Assembly (NCBI RefSeq): GCF_002076895.1
Contig: NZ_CP020465.1
Coordinates: forward strand, 186,001-250,000
Direction: 5' to 3'
Source: Cognaticolwellia beringensis
GTDB taxonomy: Bacteria; Pseudomonadota; Gammaproteobacteria; Enterobacterales; Alteromonadaceae
DNA length: 64,000 nt
Program-made: the position numbers and the translations under genes
Notes under the pieces: model-generated
Databases searched by the model: none
What the model saw: the letters and a program-made list of their open reading frames with translations, nothing else
What the model was told of the DNA's origin: nothing
In this document: positions 20,496-29,376 of the stretch, one piece after another
How positions within the stretch are numbered: position 1 is the stretch's first letter
Layout: each line of letters begins with the position of its first letter

Positions 20496-20864
20496 CCAGT
20501 ATTTTATTTATATTTTTAGTTGTTGTTAATTAAGGTTTTTTAATCATTCATGATTGTGAAAGATTTGGTGTAACAATGAAGGTTAGTATCTGAAGTAGGA
20601 GCTTTTTCATTCTTTAAATTTATAGTTTTCACTCGTACTTTGCTATCTCTCAAAAGTATTTTATCTTGAATATGTGTAATTTCGGACATCTTTTCATGTG
20701 AAATATCATGGGATGTTTGTTTCTGTTTACACTTAAGTTATTAAATAACCAAAGCTTGGAGAATGATGAATTTTACCGATTAATTGTTAATAATATTGTA
20801 AATTAACCGGTAAATTGACGTAATATAGTCAAACTGAACAATGTACATCATATGGAATTAATTT

Positions 20865-21758
20865 ATGGCCGAATCTAGCACCGCAAGTACCACAGAACAA
20901 GTAATAAAAACCTTAGATCCTGCAAGTTTGCTTAAAAATGAAATCGACCAAGTCGGCCGTATTTACAATATTATTGTAGAATTTTTCACTAATTATAGTT
21001 TTCAACTCGTTGGCGCGTTAATCATTCTCATTATTGGTTTCATTTTTGCGGGTAAAATTGCCAAGATAGTTCTACGTTTATGTGAGCGTCATAAGCTTGA
21101 TGTTACCCTAAGTCGTTTTTTGGCTAATGCCAGTAAAATGTTAATTGTCGTGATGATCGCGATTATCGCTTTAGGCAAATTAGGTATTAGTGTTACACCT
21201 TTTATTGCTGCCATTGGTGCGATTTCATTAGGTGCCGGTTTAGCATTACAAGGACTCTTATCTAACTATGCTGCCGGTTTTAATATTATCATTATTCGAC
21301 CTTTCGTCGTAGGCGATACCATTACCGTACAAGGCGTTACGGGCCTGGTTAAAGAAGTATTATTGGCATACACAATTTTAACTGATGAAGACCACGTTGA
21401 AATTACCATTCCTAATAAACATATCGTTGGTGAAGTGCTACACAACTCCAAGCATGATTCGCTATTAGAGTTAAGTGTCGGCATTGATTATAGCGAAAAT
21501 CCGTTAGAGGTAGTGGCAATGCTTGAAGATGTCATTGGTAAGTTGGATATTGTCAGCGTAGCCCGTAGCCCGTTGATTGGCATCGATGCTTTTGCTGATA
21601 GTGCTATCAATATCGGCATACGTTTGTGGACGCCAACAGAAAATTTATATAGCGCTAAATACAAAGCTTATAAAGAGATTTATCTCGCGTTAGATAAAGC
21701 CAATATTAAAATTCCGTTCCCACAACGTGATATACACCTTATTAAAGATCTGGTGTAA
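20865..21758 (+). CDS. mscS: MscS-family mechanosensitive channel
   Basis: A 297-residue small-conductance mechanosensitive channel, close in size to E. coli MscS (286). A membrane helix at about 45-70 is followed by others at about 85-110 and the pore-lining TM3, rich in Gly/Ala (AAIGAISLGAGLALQGLLSNYAAGF). Then come the beta domain with RPFVVGDTITVQGVTGLV and an alpha-beta C-terminal domain ending PFPQRDIHLI. It releases solutes on hypo-osmotic shock. It is followed by rsuA after 28 bases and may be co-transcribed with it. Confidence 0.94.
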   Translation: MAESSTASTTEQVIKTLDPASLLKNEIDQVGRIYNIIVEFFTNYSFQLVGALIILIIGFIFAGKIAKIVLRLCERHKLDVTLSRFLANASKMLIVVMIAIIALGKLGISVTPFIAAIGAISLGAGLALQGLLSNYAAGFNIIIIRPFVVGDTITVQGVTGLVKEVLLAYTILTDEDHVEITIPNKHIVGEVLHNSKHDSLLELSVGIDYSENPLEVVAMLEDVIGKLDIVSVARSPLIGIDAFADSAINIGIRLWTPTENLYSAKYKAYKEIYLALDKANIKIPFPQRDIHLIKDLV

Positions 21759-21786
21759 TTTTTATGCTGTTTGATATCGCTTAACG

Positions 21787-22497
21787 ATGGCGTTAAATAA
21801 AGCCAGACTAGATCGGTTTTTGGCGCAATATTGTCAAATCAGTCGTAAAAATGTGCGACTGATTTTGGCGCAAAATAGAGTGTTTATCGATGGCATTGTC
21901 GCACATAATATTGATGAAGTTATTGATACCTTTAGCCTTATAACGCTAGATGGCAAAGTGATCCAAGAAAACTCGGCCTATTATATTATGCTGAATAAAC
22001 CAACGGGTGTAGTCAGCGCAACGTCCGATACAAAGCACAAAACAGTGATAGATTTACTTGATTACCCATTTAAACATGAGCTGCATATTGTGGGACGTCT
22101 TGACCTTAATACCTCAGGGTTAGTACTATTAACTAATGATAGTCGTTGGTCAGAGCGTTTAACTTTACCAGATAAAAAAGTTGCTAAACGTTATAAAGTG
22201 ACTTTGCAAAATCCACTGAACGAAGAATATATAGCAGCTTTTGCTAAGGGGATGTATTTCGCGTTTGAGGACCTCACCACTAAACCAGCAAAACTAACCA
22301 TACTTTCCGATTATCAGGCCAAAGTTGAACTTATTGAAGGACGTTACCACCAAATTAAGCGCATGTTTGGTAGGTTTCGTAATCCGGTGAAAGCTTTGCA
22401 CCGATGCTCAATCGGTAATTTGCAACTCGATAGTCGATTGGACGAAGGTCAAAGTAGAAAGTTAACGCAGGCTGAAATTAATAATATTGATCAATAG
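21787..22497 (+). CDS. rsuA: RsuA-family 16S rRNA pseudouridine synthase
   Basis: A 236-residue protein with an S4-like RNA-binding domain (LDRFLAQYCQISRKNVRLIL, residues about 7-26) and the catalytic motif GRLDLNTSGLVLLTND, whose Asp attacks the uridine. The C-terminal GRYHQIKRMFG motif is also typical. The length and S4-plus-catalytic layout fit RsuA (16S U516), though RluB/E/F subfamilies share it. An FKBP gene follows. Confidence 0.88.
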   Translation: MALNKARLDRFLAQYCQISRKNVRLILAQNRVFIDGIVAHNIDEVIDTFSLITLDGKVIQENSAYYIMLNKPTGVVSATSDTKHKTVIDLLDYPFKHELHIVGRLDLNTSGLVLLTNDSRWSERLTLPDKKVAKRYKVTLQNPLNEEYIAAFAKGMYFAFEDLTTKPAKLTILSDYQAKVELIEGRYHQIKRMFGRFRNPVKALHRCSIGNLQLDSRLDEGQSRKLTQAEINNIDQ

Positions 22498-22549
22498 CAT
22501 GCTATTTAATGAATAAATCTTAACAAAAAACAAAAAAATAAGGAATGAA

Positions 22550-23023
22550 ATGACTAAGTATATATTTATAATCATAGTGTTAGGCTTGATTGTGAGCTTT
22601 TTCGTGCGGAATAATACCAACCGTGAAGCCGCGAAAGTGAACACATTGCAAGCAGAGCAGTTTTTACAAAATAATAAACAAGTTGATGGTGTGATTGAAA
22701 CCGCTTCTGGTTTGCAGTATCAAGTACTAACCGAAGGTCAGGGGGCAGTACATCCAACGGCTAGCGCAAAAGTAAAAGTGCATTATCACGGCACTTTGCT
22801 TGATGGCACAGTTTTCGACAGTTCGGTTGAAAGAAACGAACCGATTAGTTTTGGTTTAAATCAGGTGATAAAAGGCTGGACAGAAGGCTTGCAACTTATG
22901 GTGGTGGGTGAAAAAACGCGCTTATTTATACCCGCAAAGCTTGGTTATGGAAATAGTACAACAGGTAAAATACCTGCTGGTGCATTGTTAATATTTGATG
23001 TTGAATTACTTGCTATTCATTAG
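22550..23023 (+). CDS. FKBP-type peptidyl-prolyl isomerase, membrane-anchored
   Basis: A 157-residue protein with an N-terminal hydrophobic segment ([19 protein letters not shown]), probably an uncleaved anchor or signal, and one FKBP domain (about 50-155): [19 protein letters not shown], then [25 protein letters not shown] and [14 protein letters not shown]. It should isomerise proline bonds in the periplasm. The dimerisation domain of FkpA/FklB is absent. A hairpin with a T-run (23166-23228) ends the unit. Confidence 0.92.
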   Translation: MTKYIFIIIVLGLIVSFFVRNNTNREAAKVNTLQAEQFLQNNKQVDGVIETASGLQYQVLTEGQGAVHPTASAKVKVHYHGTLLDGTVFDSSVERNEPISFGLNQVIKGWTEGLQLMVVGEKTRLFIPAKLGYGNSTTGKIPAGALLIFDVELLAIH

Positions 23024-23165
23024 GTCACTGAGAACAGTCGATTATTATTTCAATTGATATATGGCCAAAAAAGCATTTTAAGACAGCGTTCAACACAGTG
23101 ATAAGGACTTGGCTATTCTGCTTATTTAGTCATTTATTAGCGAGTGATTTTACAGCATAAATACC

Positions 23166-23228
23166 GACCTACAACGACCCATGATAGCGCTTTATTTACG
23201 CTTTTTTCACTGGTTTGTAGGTCTTTTT
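23166..23228 (+). terminator. Candidate terminator after the FKBP gene
   Basis: A perfect 9-bp stem (GACCTACAA / TTGTAGGTC) encloses a 40-base loop and is followed directly by TTTTT. The large loop lowers confidence. It lies between the FKBP gene and the convergent glrR. Confidence 0.5.
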
Positions 23229-23285
23229 AATCAACGCCTATTTAGTTATCTTAGCCGTTTCCTGTGCTGATTTTTAGTGGATTAT

Positions 23286-24659
23286 TTACTCTTCTCTGAA
23301 CGCCTCAGCCGTCAAGTGGTGACGGTTGAGTAACTTGTAAAATTCAGTACGATTTCTTTGCGCTATTTTTGCTGCTTGTGAGACGTTCCCTGCGGTTATT
23401 TTTAGTAACTTGGCGAGATAATCACGTTCAAACTTATCTCTGGCTTGCACAAATGACGGTAAAATAGTGGTTTTATCACGTAATGCATTTTTTACCAACA
23501 TTTCACTAATTAATGGTTCAGTAGATAAAGCAACGGTTTGTTCAACAACATTTTGCAGCTGTCTGATATTGCCTGGCCAAGCCGCACTGATCAAAATTTC
23601 CATAGCCTCTTGCGAAAAACCGGAAATATTAATGTGGGATTGCTCTGTTGATTTGCTTAAAAAATACTGCGCAAGTAATGGGATATCTTCTCTGCGTTCA
23701 GACAATGGTGGTAATTCTAATTCAACAACATTAAGCCGATAATATAAATCTTCACGAAAAGTTTTATCTAATATGGCTTGTTGTAAGTTTTTATGTGTTG
23801 CAGAAATGAGCCTAACATCGACTTTTATTGATTGTGTACTACCAACGGGACGGACTTCTCGTTCTTGCAATGTACGTAGAAGTTTTACCTGAAAGCTCAT
23901 TGGCATATCACCAATTTCATCCAAAAATAATGTCCCCCCATCCGTTGCTTGGAATAAGCCGATATGATTCTTCTCAGCACCTGTAAAAGCGCCTTTGGTG
24001 TGACCAAATAACTCAGACTCTAATAATTGTTCAGGAATGGCTGCACAATTGATCGCGGTAAATGTTTGTTTGTGGCGGGGGCTTGCAAGATGAATAGCTT
24101 TTGCTAATAGCTCTTTGCCTGTACCACTTTGGCTTTGGATAAGTATACTGAAGTCGCTTTTTGCCACTTGTTTACTTTGTTGCAAAAGCGACTCCATTAC
24201 AGTGCTACGACTAATGATTTTATTTCGCCATTGATTATCAGCTTGACTATGGTTTAACTCCGCGGGCTGCAGTCGAATAGCCTGTTGAACGATTTCTAGC
24301 AACTCTTTACTTTCAAATGGCTTAGTTAGAAAACTAAAAACTCCTTGTTTAGTGGCATTAATCGCATCGGGAATAGTGCCATGGGCGGTCATAATTATCA
24401 CGGGTATATGAGGGTGTTTAGCTCTTATTTGTTCAAATAATGCCATACCGTCCATGCCTTCCATTTTTAGATCGCTAATCACCAATTGGGGATGAAAGCT
24501 TTCTAGTCGGCCTAAGGCAGTTTTGGCATTTTTTGCTGACTCAATTTGATAGCCTGCTGCCGATAAGCGAATACCGAGTAATCGTAATAAGCTAGGATCG
24601 TCATCAACGATTAGAATTTTACTGTCTGTTTCTACGGCAGCCGGATTAAGATTGTTCAT
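23286..24659 (-). CDS. glrR: GlrR (QseF), sigma-54-dependent response regulator
   Basis: A 457-residue NtrC-type activator: receiver (about 12-125, LIVDDD, phospho-acceptor in VISDLKMEGMDG, and K in LTKPF), AAA+ domain (about 150-385) with Walker A SGTGKELLAKAIH, the sigma-54 contact loop GAFTGAEK, and Walker B GGTLFLDEIGDM, then a Fis-type helix-turn-helix at the end (AKIAQRNRTEFYKLLNRH). The gene order glrK, lipoprotein, glrR matches the E. coli glrK-qseG-glrR locus. GlrR activates sigma-54 promoters, and a candidate promoter with TGTC-N10-GACA sites lies just upstream of the operon. Confidence 0.94.
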   Translation of the reverse strand: MNNLNPAAVETDSKILIVDDDPSLLRLLGIRLSAAGYQIESAKNAKTALGRLESFHPQLVISDLKMEGMDGMALFEQIRAKHPHIPVIIMTAHGTIPDAINATKQGVFSFLTKPFESKELLEIVQQAIRLQPAELNHSQADNQWRNKIISRSTVMESLLQQSKQVAKSDFSILIQSQSGTGKELLAKAIHLASPRHKQTFTAINCAAIPEQLLESELFGHTKGAFTGAEKNHIGLFQATDGGTLFLDEIGDMPMSFQVKLLRTLQEREVRPVGSTQSIKVDVRLISATHKNLQQAILDKTFREDLYYRLNVVELELPPLSERREDIPLLAQYFLSKSTEQSHINISGFSQEAMEILISAAWPGNIRQLQNVVEQTVALSTEPLISEMLVKNALRDKTTILPSFVQARDKFERDYLAKLLKITAGNVSQAAKIAQRNRTEFYKLLNRHHLTAEAFREE

Positions 24660-24741
24660 GCGTAATTCTCGATACTTTTCTATGGCTAAAATATATGGCT
24701 TAAATTAACTAACTTCATGGTGTTTTCGCTTCGATTTACGA

Positions 24742-25335
24742 CTATTGATCACGTTTATCAATAGCTTGTTCAATACTTTTAAGTTGTTTGATCGTTTGTT
24801 CTAATAATTTAACTTGTTCGATTAATTGTTGTTGCTGCTGCTTTGCAATGTGTTGCTGCTGTTTTGCACTCTCTTGCTGATCATTCCGTTGCTCTTCTTG
24901 TAGGGCGAGTAATCGATTTCTCATCAGTAAACGCTGATTTAATTGATCGCGCAATAAGGAAAAAAAAGCTTCTTCATTTGGAGTGATATCAGAAAATGCG
25001 GAGTTGTTATCTTCACTATTTAAATCATTTAACAAAGCCTTAGCCTGGAAGCTATTATATATAGGGGACTTAGGTAGACTATAAAGTAGTAGTAATTTAA
25101 TTTTCGCGTCATAGTCAACTCCCGTATTTGAATTCGTTTGTCCCTCAGCATTTACTTGCTGCTTACTCACTTCCTCTGTCAGTTGTTTTTCGTTAAACCC
25201 CTGTAATGCAAGGTAATATTCGCCATAACTTGTGCCGGCTTTATCGTGCTTTGTAGTGAGTTCACAACCAGATGACAGTAATAAAACCATAAAGATTAGA
25301 ATATTCTTAATTGAAAGCGGCTGTAAGTTAGCCAT
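24742..25335 (-). CDS. QseG-like outer-membrane lipoprotein
   Basis: A 197-residue lipoprotein with lipobox LLSSGC (Cys at about residue 24) and a Gln-rich C-terminal coiled coil (about 140-195). Sequence similarity to QseG (YfhG) is weak by eye, but the position between glrK and glrR, the lipobox and the coiled coil fit; QseG in enterobacteria modulates the kinase. It overlaps the end of glrK by one base. The gene is assigned mainly on context. Confidence 0.7.
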   Translation of the reverse strand: MANLQPLSIKNILIFMVLLLSSGCELTTKHDKAGTSYGEYYLALQGFNEKQLTEEVSKQQVNAEGQTNSNTGVDYDAKIKLLLLYSLPKSPIYNSFQAKALLNDLNSEDNNSAFSDITPNEEAFFSLLRDQLNQRLLMRNRLLALQEEQRNDQQESAKQQQHIAKQQQQQLIEQVKLLEQTIKQLKSIEQAIDKRDQ

Positions 25336-26876
25336 TAGACTTGTTCCTCTTGGTGAAAAGCACGTGGCAAGGTGATTTGTATTTTAGTGCCTTGTTGAGC
25401 GTGTTCATTCAAAATTTCAATGTTGCCATTGAGGCGCAGTAAGAGCTCTTTTACAATTGTAAGGCCTAAACCACTGCCTTTGATCAAACTTTGTTCAGGT
25501 GGCGGGCCTTGATAAAAGGCATCAAATATTTTTTCTTGATTTGCCTGATCAATCCCTATGCCTTGATCACTAATAAACAGTTGTAGATTTTCGCCTACAA
25601 GTATCGAGGATATATCGATAATGCCCTCATCGGGTGAGTACTTTATTGCATTAGATAATATATTATCGATAATAACCGCGACTTGTTTACGGTTACTAAA
25701 AAGTGAAATATCGCTTAAATCATTATTAAAATGAATTTTCTTTCGTTTGATGTCTAATTTTCTATCTGCTATTACTTGATATACCACGTCATTAATTTGC
25801 ATAGACTCTGAATCTTGCAAGCTTGTTGAGTCTAGTACAATATTAAAGTCGAGTAAGTCTTCAATATGTTTTTGTAAGCGAAAGACACTGTCTTTAATAA
25901 TGTGAGAAATTTCTTGTTGTTCGGCATTTAGCACACCAACACTATTATCGTACAACAGTTCTGTACCTTCTCTAATTGCCGCTAGCGGTGTTTTTAATTC
26001 ATGTGATATATGGCGAATAAAGCTAGATTTTTGTAGTTCTAATGCTTGCAAACGCGTACGCATATTTTCTAATGCAAGTGCTATTTCTTGAATTTCTGGA
26101 GATCCTGTAACTTTAATTTCATGATCAAAATGCCCTTGCTGAAGACGTAAAATACTTTTCGTCAATATTTTTAGCGGACTAATGATTAAGAAAATGAATA
26201 AAGCAGCGATGAGTACGCTGACAGGAATAATAATTAAGCTTTGTATCATTATGTCGCGAACGGCCTGTGCTGCCTGCTCAATTTTAGTTATATTCAAGGT
26301 ATTCAGTTCATTACTACGCTGTGATATTTGTTCATAAATCGTGCTTAAAGCATTGAACTTAACTTGTATCGGCTTGATGATTGTTCTGTCTGTTGGTGTT
26401 TTTAGTTCAGCTTCTGGCATGGTGGTTTCAATTAGAACCGTGATGGTTTTGGCGTATTCAGTTACCAGGTGTTGTAATTTTAGGTCTTGGCTTGCAGCAA
26501 TTAATTGTCGGGATAAGTTTAGTATTTGGCGACTTTGCTCATTATAACTTGCTGCTAAAGCCGGATCCCGAAGGACTAAGTATTGTGCAGCACTGCGTTC
26601 CATTTTAATTTGATTGCTTTTAAGTAATTGTTGATAATCTAATACTTTCGCAATATCAGTAATAGCATCGGTACTTTTTTTAGCAAGCGTATTGACTTGC
26701 GAGGCACCGAAAACTAAAGCAATAACCAGTGGCAAAGCGACTAAGCCAAAGCCTAATAAAGTTAATGACTTGATTGATAAACTTGTCACCAGCAAGCTTT
26801 TATTCTCTGCTTTATTGGCTAATGTTATTAAATTACTCACAATGCTCGCTATAGCCTTTCTCTTGATAAATAACAT
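25335..26876 (-). CDS. glrK: GlrK (QseE), sensor histidine kinase
   Basis: A 513-residue two-transmembrane kinase: TM1 (about 50-72), a four-helix-type periplasmic sensor (about 75-205), TM2 (about 210-232), HAMP, HisKA with the phospho-acceptor in RHISHELKTPLAAIREGTELL, and HATPase with GIGIDQ and GSGLGLTIV. The SIKSLTLLGFG stretch before TM1 is where GlrK proteins usually begin, so the true start may be a GTG or other codon 12-30 residues downstream of the ATG given here; no start has a good ribosome site. It phosphorylates GlrR. Confidence 0.92.
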   Translation of the reverse strand: MLFIKRKAIASIVSNLITLANKAENKSLLVTSLSIKSLTLLGFGLVALPLVIALVFGASQVNTLAKKSTDAITDIAKVLDYQQLLKSNQIKMERSAAQYLVLRDPALAASYNEQSRQILNLSRQLIAASQDLKLQHLVTEYAKTITVLIETTMPEAELKTPTDRTIIKPIQVKFNALSTIYEQISQRSNELNTLNITKIEQAAQAVRDIMIQSLIIIPVSVLIAALFIFLIISPLKILTKSILRLQQGHFDHEIKVTGSPEIQEIALALENMRTRLQALELQKSSFIRHISHELKTPLAAIREGTELLYDNSVGVLNAEQQEISHIIKDSVFRLQKHIEDLLDFNIVLDSTSLQDSESMQINDVVYQVIADRKLDIKRKKIHFNNDLSDISLFSNRKQVAVIIDNILSNAIKYSPDEGIIDISSILVGENLQLFISDQGIGIDQANQEKIFDAFYQGPPPEQSLIKGSGLGLTIVKELLLRLNGNIEILNEHAQQGTKIQITLPRAFHQEEQV

Positions 26877-26911
26877 TGTAGTGTTAGCTAAAAATGCAAA
26901 AAAAACAATAG

Positions 26912-27049
26912 TGTCTCAAAATGGAGACAAAAACATTAAACTAATTATTTTATTTAAGTTGTTGTTTTTTATTGTTATATCTTGCTGTTTGCTTTGTTGT
27001 TTTGATTCTATAAATTATTAGTCAGACAAGTTGTTGCTATTTGGTGACA
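26912..27049. promoter_or_regulatory. Candidate GlrR binding sites
   Basis: A perfect TGTC-N10-GACA site at 26912-26929 (with extended arms TGTCTC and GAGACA) and a one-mismatch site, TGTT-N10-GACA, at 27032-27049. TGTC-N10/11-GACA is the known GlrR box. The strong site is 36 bases upstream of glrK and about 175 upstream of the sigma-54 promoter reading the other way. Confidence 0.65.
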
Positions 27050-27100
27050 CTCAGTTAATACCACTTTAATTTTAATCCTTAAAAATCAAACGATTACGTT

Positions 27101-27117
27101 TTGGCATGAAGTGTGCA
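27101..27117 (+). promoter_or_regulatory. Candidate sigma-54 promoter of the EF-hand gene
   Basis: TTGGCATG, four bases, then GTGCA: the -24 GG and -12 GC are exactly 10 bases apart, as sigma-54 requires, and only two positions differ from TTGGCACG-N4-TTGCA. The predicted start is near 27128, about 68 bases before the EF-hand gene. Confidence 0.65.
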
Positions 27118-27195
27118 TTAAACTCTTGGTAAGTGGCAGTACCTATGATCAGAATATTCATGGGTGTGCTACTAATTAATCAAAAGGATTCAGGT

Positions 27196-27501
27196 ATGAA
27201 TAATATTAGCTTAAAAAAATTGTCTATTACTGTTGTTTTAGCCTCATTGGCATCAAACCTTGTTTTTGCTCACAATGATGCTAACAAAATAGACCCTAAC
27301 GCGGTTGTGCCTACATCATCTTTTTCTCAATTAGTCATAGATTATGACACCGACCAAAGTAATACCCTCAGCGCTGCCGAATTAACTGAAAATGACAAAC
27401 TAACAGAAGCTTTTGACCAGATCGATATTAATAGCGATAAAGAAATTAATGAAGAAGAATTTAACCAATATATAGCAAGTATCAAGAAATCTTTGCTATA
27501 G
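27196..27501 (+). CDS. Periplasmic EF-hand calcium-binding protein
   Basis: A 101-residue exported protein. The ATG at 27196 is preferred to one at 27133 because it follows AAGGA and opens a signal peptide (cleavage after NLVFA). Two EF-hand loops are visible, DYDTDQSNTLSAAE and DINSDKEINEEE, with acidic residues at the calcium positions. The gene lies behind a candidate sigma-54 promoter and GlrR-type sites, divergent from glrKR, so it is a likely GlrR target. Its function beyond calcium binding is unknown. Confidence 0.85.
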   Translation: MNNISLKKLSITVVLASLASNLVFAHNDANKIDPNAVVPTSSFSQLVIDYDTDQSNTLSAAELTENDKLTEAFDQIDINSDKEINEEEFNQYIASIKKSLL

Positions 27502-27596
27502 TTTGTTTTCTGTGAGTTAACAGCTCATTTTTTAAACTGCCTGTGTTTATTCCCAACCATGCAGTTTACTTTTTACTAATGATTAAGGCCCCCTAT

Positions 27597-27947
27597 ATGA
27601 AAGATCAGTCACCTCAAGATAGTTTGTCTCGTTATGTTCAAATCGATAAGTGGATTTTTGAAGTCAAATCAGTACGCGCAATACGTGTAGATGATTTTGG
27701 TAAACCCTACTCTGCTGTTGCTAACCTAGCCGTAAGCGGTAACAGTGTTTATATCGATGGTTTACTTACTAGGGAAGATGATGACTTTACACGTGAAGAT
27801 TACCAAACATTTATAAAAGTGAGTCAACAACTCGGACTAGATACCATTAACTTTGACCGTTTTAAGCAAAAACAAAGAGTGTCGAATATTATTAAGGTTC
27901 AGCCATTACATAGCCATAAACCTGAGTTAAAGTTAGTTAAAGTTTAG
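27597..27947 (+). CDS. Hypothetical protein, 116 aa
   Basis: A soluble 116-residue protein, taking the ATG at 27597 (MKDQSPQDSLSRYV); an upstream frame extension to 27543 is less likely because it would add an unrelated hydrophobic stretch. The middle (IFEVKSVRAIRVDDFGKPYSAV... YIDGLLTREDDDFTREDY) looks like a small beta-rich domain with a following helix. I do not recognise the family. It lies between the EF-hand gene and a FAH-family gene in the same direction. Confidence 0.6.
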   Translation: MKDQSPQDSLSRYVQIDKWIFEVKSVRAIRVDDFGKPYSAVANLAVSGNSVYIDGLLTREDDDFTREDYQTFIKVSQQLGLDTINFDRFKQKQRVSNIIKVQPLHSHKPELKLVKV

Positions 27948-28015
27948 TTTTAGTGAAAATAAAAATCATATTAAGCTTTAGAATGGTACTTTAACTTATT
28001 TGAAAGGGCTGTCAA

Positions 28016-28627
28016 ATGAACTCGGTTAAAGTCAACAATGGCGACATTATACCTTCTAAAATTATTTGTGTCGGACGCAATTATGCCGCACATATCAGCG
28101 AACTAGGGAATGAAGTTCCTGATAATATGGTGTTATTTATTAAACCCAATGCGGCTATCTCAGAACAGCTACAGTCTTACCATCAAGAAACCTTGCATTA
28201 TGAAGCAGAGCTTTGTTTTTTGTATCAACAAGGTCATTTTTGTGCCGTTGCTATAGGTCTAGATTTAACCAAAAGAGCATTGCAGACGCAACTTAAAGCC
28301 AAAGGCTTACCTTGGGAACGTGCTAAAGCGTTCACAGGCTCTGCACTTTTTAGTGATTTTGTTAATTTAGACACTATTGATGAGCATCTTAAGTTAGAGC
28401 TTTTTATTAATGGGGAATGTCGTCAAACAGGTTCGATAGCGATGATGTTGTATTCACCGCAAGCAGTATTAGATGAAATTCGTTCTTTTATCAATTTAGA
28501 AGACGGTGATATCGTCATGACAGGCACGCCTGCTGGTGTTGGCGAGATTATCGCCGGTGATATTTTTGAAGGGCGAGTATTACATCGAAATACAGTCTTA
28601 GTAGAAAAGAAATGGCATGCTCTTTAG
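28016..28627 (+). CDS. Fumarylacetoacetate hydrolase family protein (YcgM-like)
   Basis: A 203-residue enzyme of the FAH family, which hydrolyses acylpyruvates or decarboxylates oxaloacetate-like compounds. Motifs: ICVGRNYAAHISELGNEVP, LFIKP, the metal-ligand HYEAELCFL, and GDIVMTGTPAGVG near the end. The size matches E. coli YcgM (219) and human FAHD1. The conserved second acidic cluster usually present (IGNDVT...) is here AIGLDLTKR, consistent with the family. The physiological substrate cannot be told from sequence. Confidence 0.88.
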   Translation: MNSVKVNNGDIIPSKIICVGRNYAAHISELGNEVPDNMVLFIKPNAAISEQLQSYHQETLHYEAELCFLYQQGHFCAVAIGLDLTKRALQTQLKAKGLPWERAKAFTGSALFSDFVNLDTIDEHLKLELFINGECRQTGSIAMMLYSPQAVLDEIRSFINLEDGDIVMTGTPAGVGEIIAGDIFEGRVLHRNTVLVEKKWHAL

Positions 28628-28710
28628 TTGTTATTAGAAGATAAAACCTTACTTAATGCTTGTAAAACTATGCGATAATTTAAGCAAATTCAGCACTTAT
28701 AATTACCCCT

Positions 28711-28941
28711 ATGAAACGTATCATCCTCTACACAATGAGTAATTGTCCACATTGCCAGACGGCAAAAAGCTACCTCGAAGATAAAAATATTCCTTTTCGT
28801 TTATGTAATGTCAAAACACCCGCAGGGCAAAAAGAGTTTTCTAAGTTAAACCTACGTGGTGTACCAGTATTGAAAGTGGGTGATCAAGTACTTAAAGGCT
28901 TTAATGTGAAAAGCTTCAATCAACTGTATCAAAACAGTTGA
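28711..28941 (+). CDS. Glutaredoxin-like protein
   Basis: A 76-residue thioredoxin-fold protein with the redox motif CPHC after MKRIILYTMSN, a cis-proline in LRGVPVLKVG, and GFN near the end. It is close to NrdH/GrxC-type small glutaredoxins and could use glutathione made by GshA, present at the end of this window. Confidence 0.88.
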   Translation: MKRIILYTMSNCPHCQTAKSYLEDKNIPFRLCNVKTPAGQKEFSKLNLRGVPVLKVGDQVLKGFNVKSFNQLYQNS

Positions 28942-29014
28942 TGCCACTTATACTCATTGGGTTAAGTCATTAATTAATGCGAAGTGAGGATCAATATTCG
29001 AGAGTACAAGTTTT

Positions 29015-29029
29015 TTGTTCTAGACTGAA
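29015..29029. repeat. 15-bp repeat TTGTTCTAGACTGAA, copy 2
   Basis: Exact match to 8924-8938, same strand, with weaker similarity on both sides. Confidence 0.55.
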
Positions 29030-29093
29030 TATAAGACTTACACCGACGCAAAAGATTACGAATAAATTGGAATAATGCTCTTAAATGGAAGTA

Positions 29094-29115
29094 ATACCAT
29101 TAATCAACTTGGTAT
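29094..29115. repeat. Shortened copy of the dispersed palindrome
   Basis: ATACCATTAATCAACTTGGT then AT: the reverse complement of the copies at 3881 and 8737 with six inner bases missing from one arm. Confidence 0.65.
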
Positions 29116-29376
29116 AAGGCAGGAGCTATTACCTTGATGGCTAAGAGTGCTCTTGAAGGCATATAAGTATTGGATCTTCACTTTACAATGTCGATGATTT
29201 ATGTCATTTACTATTATAGCTCTGATGAATTTAATTTATGAATTATCTATCCTATCAAGGGTTTATAATATTATAGTGTGTTGAATACCTTGTTGCTGTA
29301 TGATTTTCAATCGTTTATTTACTGTTTTTGTGTTAGTTTAAGATAAAGGCCAAATAGGTACTTACTCGGATATTCT

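Larger units (their letters stand above)
28942..29376. other. Intergenic region with dispersed repeats
   Basis: 435 AT-rich bases with the second copy of the 15-bp repeat (29015-29029) and a shortened palindrome (29094-29115). No coding sequence was seen. Confidence 0.5.

Noticed and set aside
26877..27195. A GlmY-type small RNA behind the sigma-54 promoter
   Set aside because: In enterobacteria glmY lies beside glrK, but no GlmY-like sequence or terminator occurs between the promoter and the EF-hand gene.
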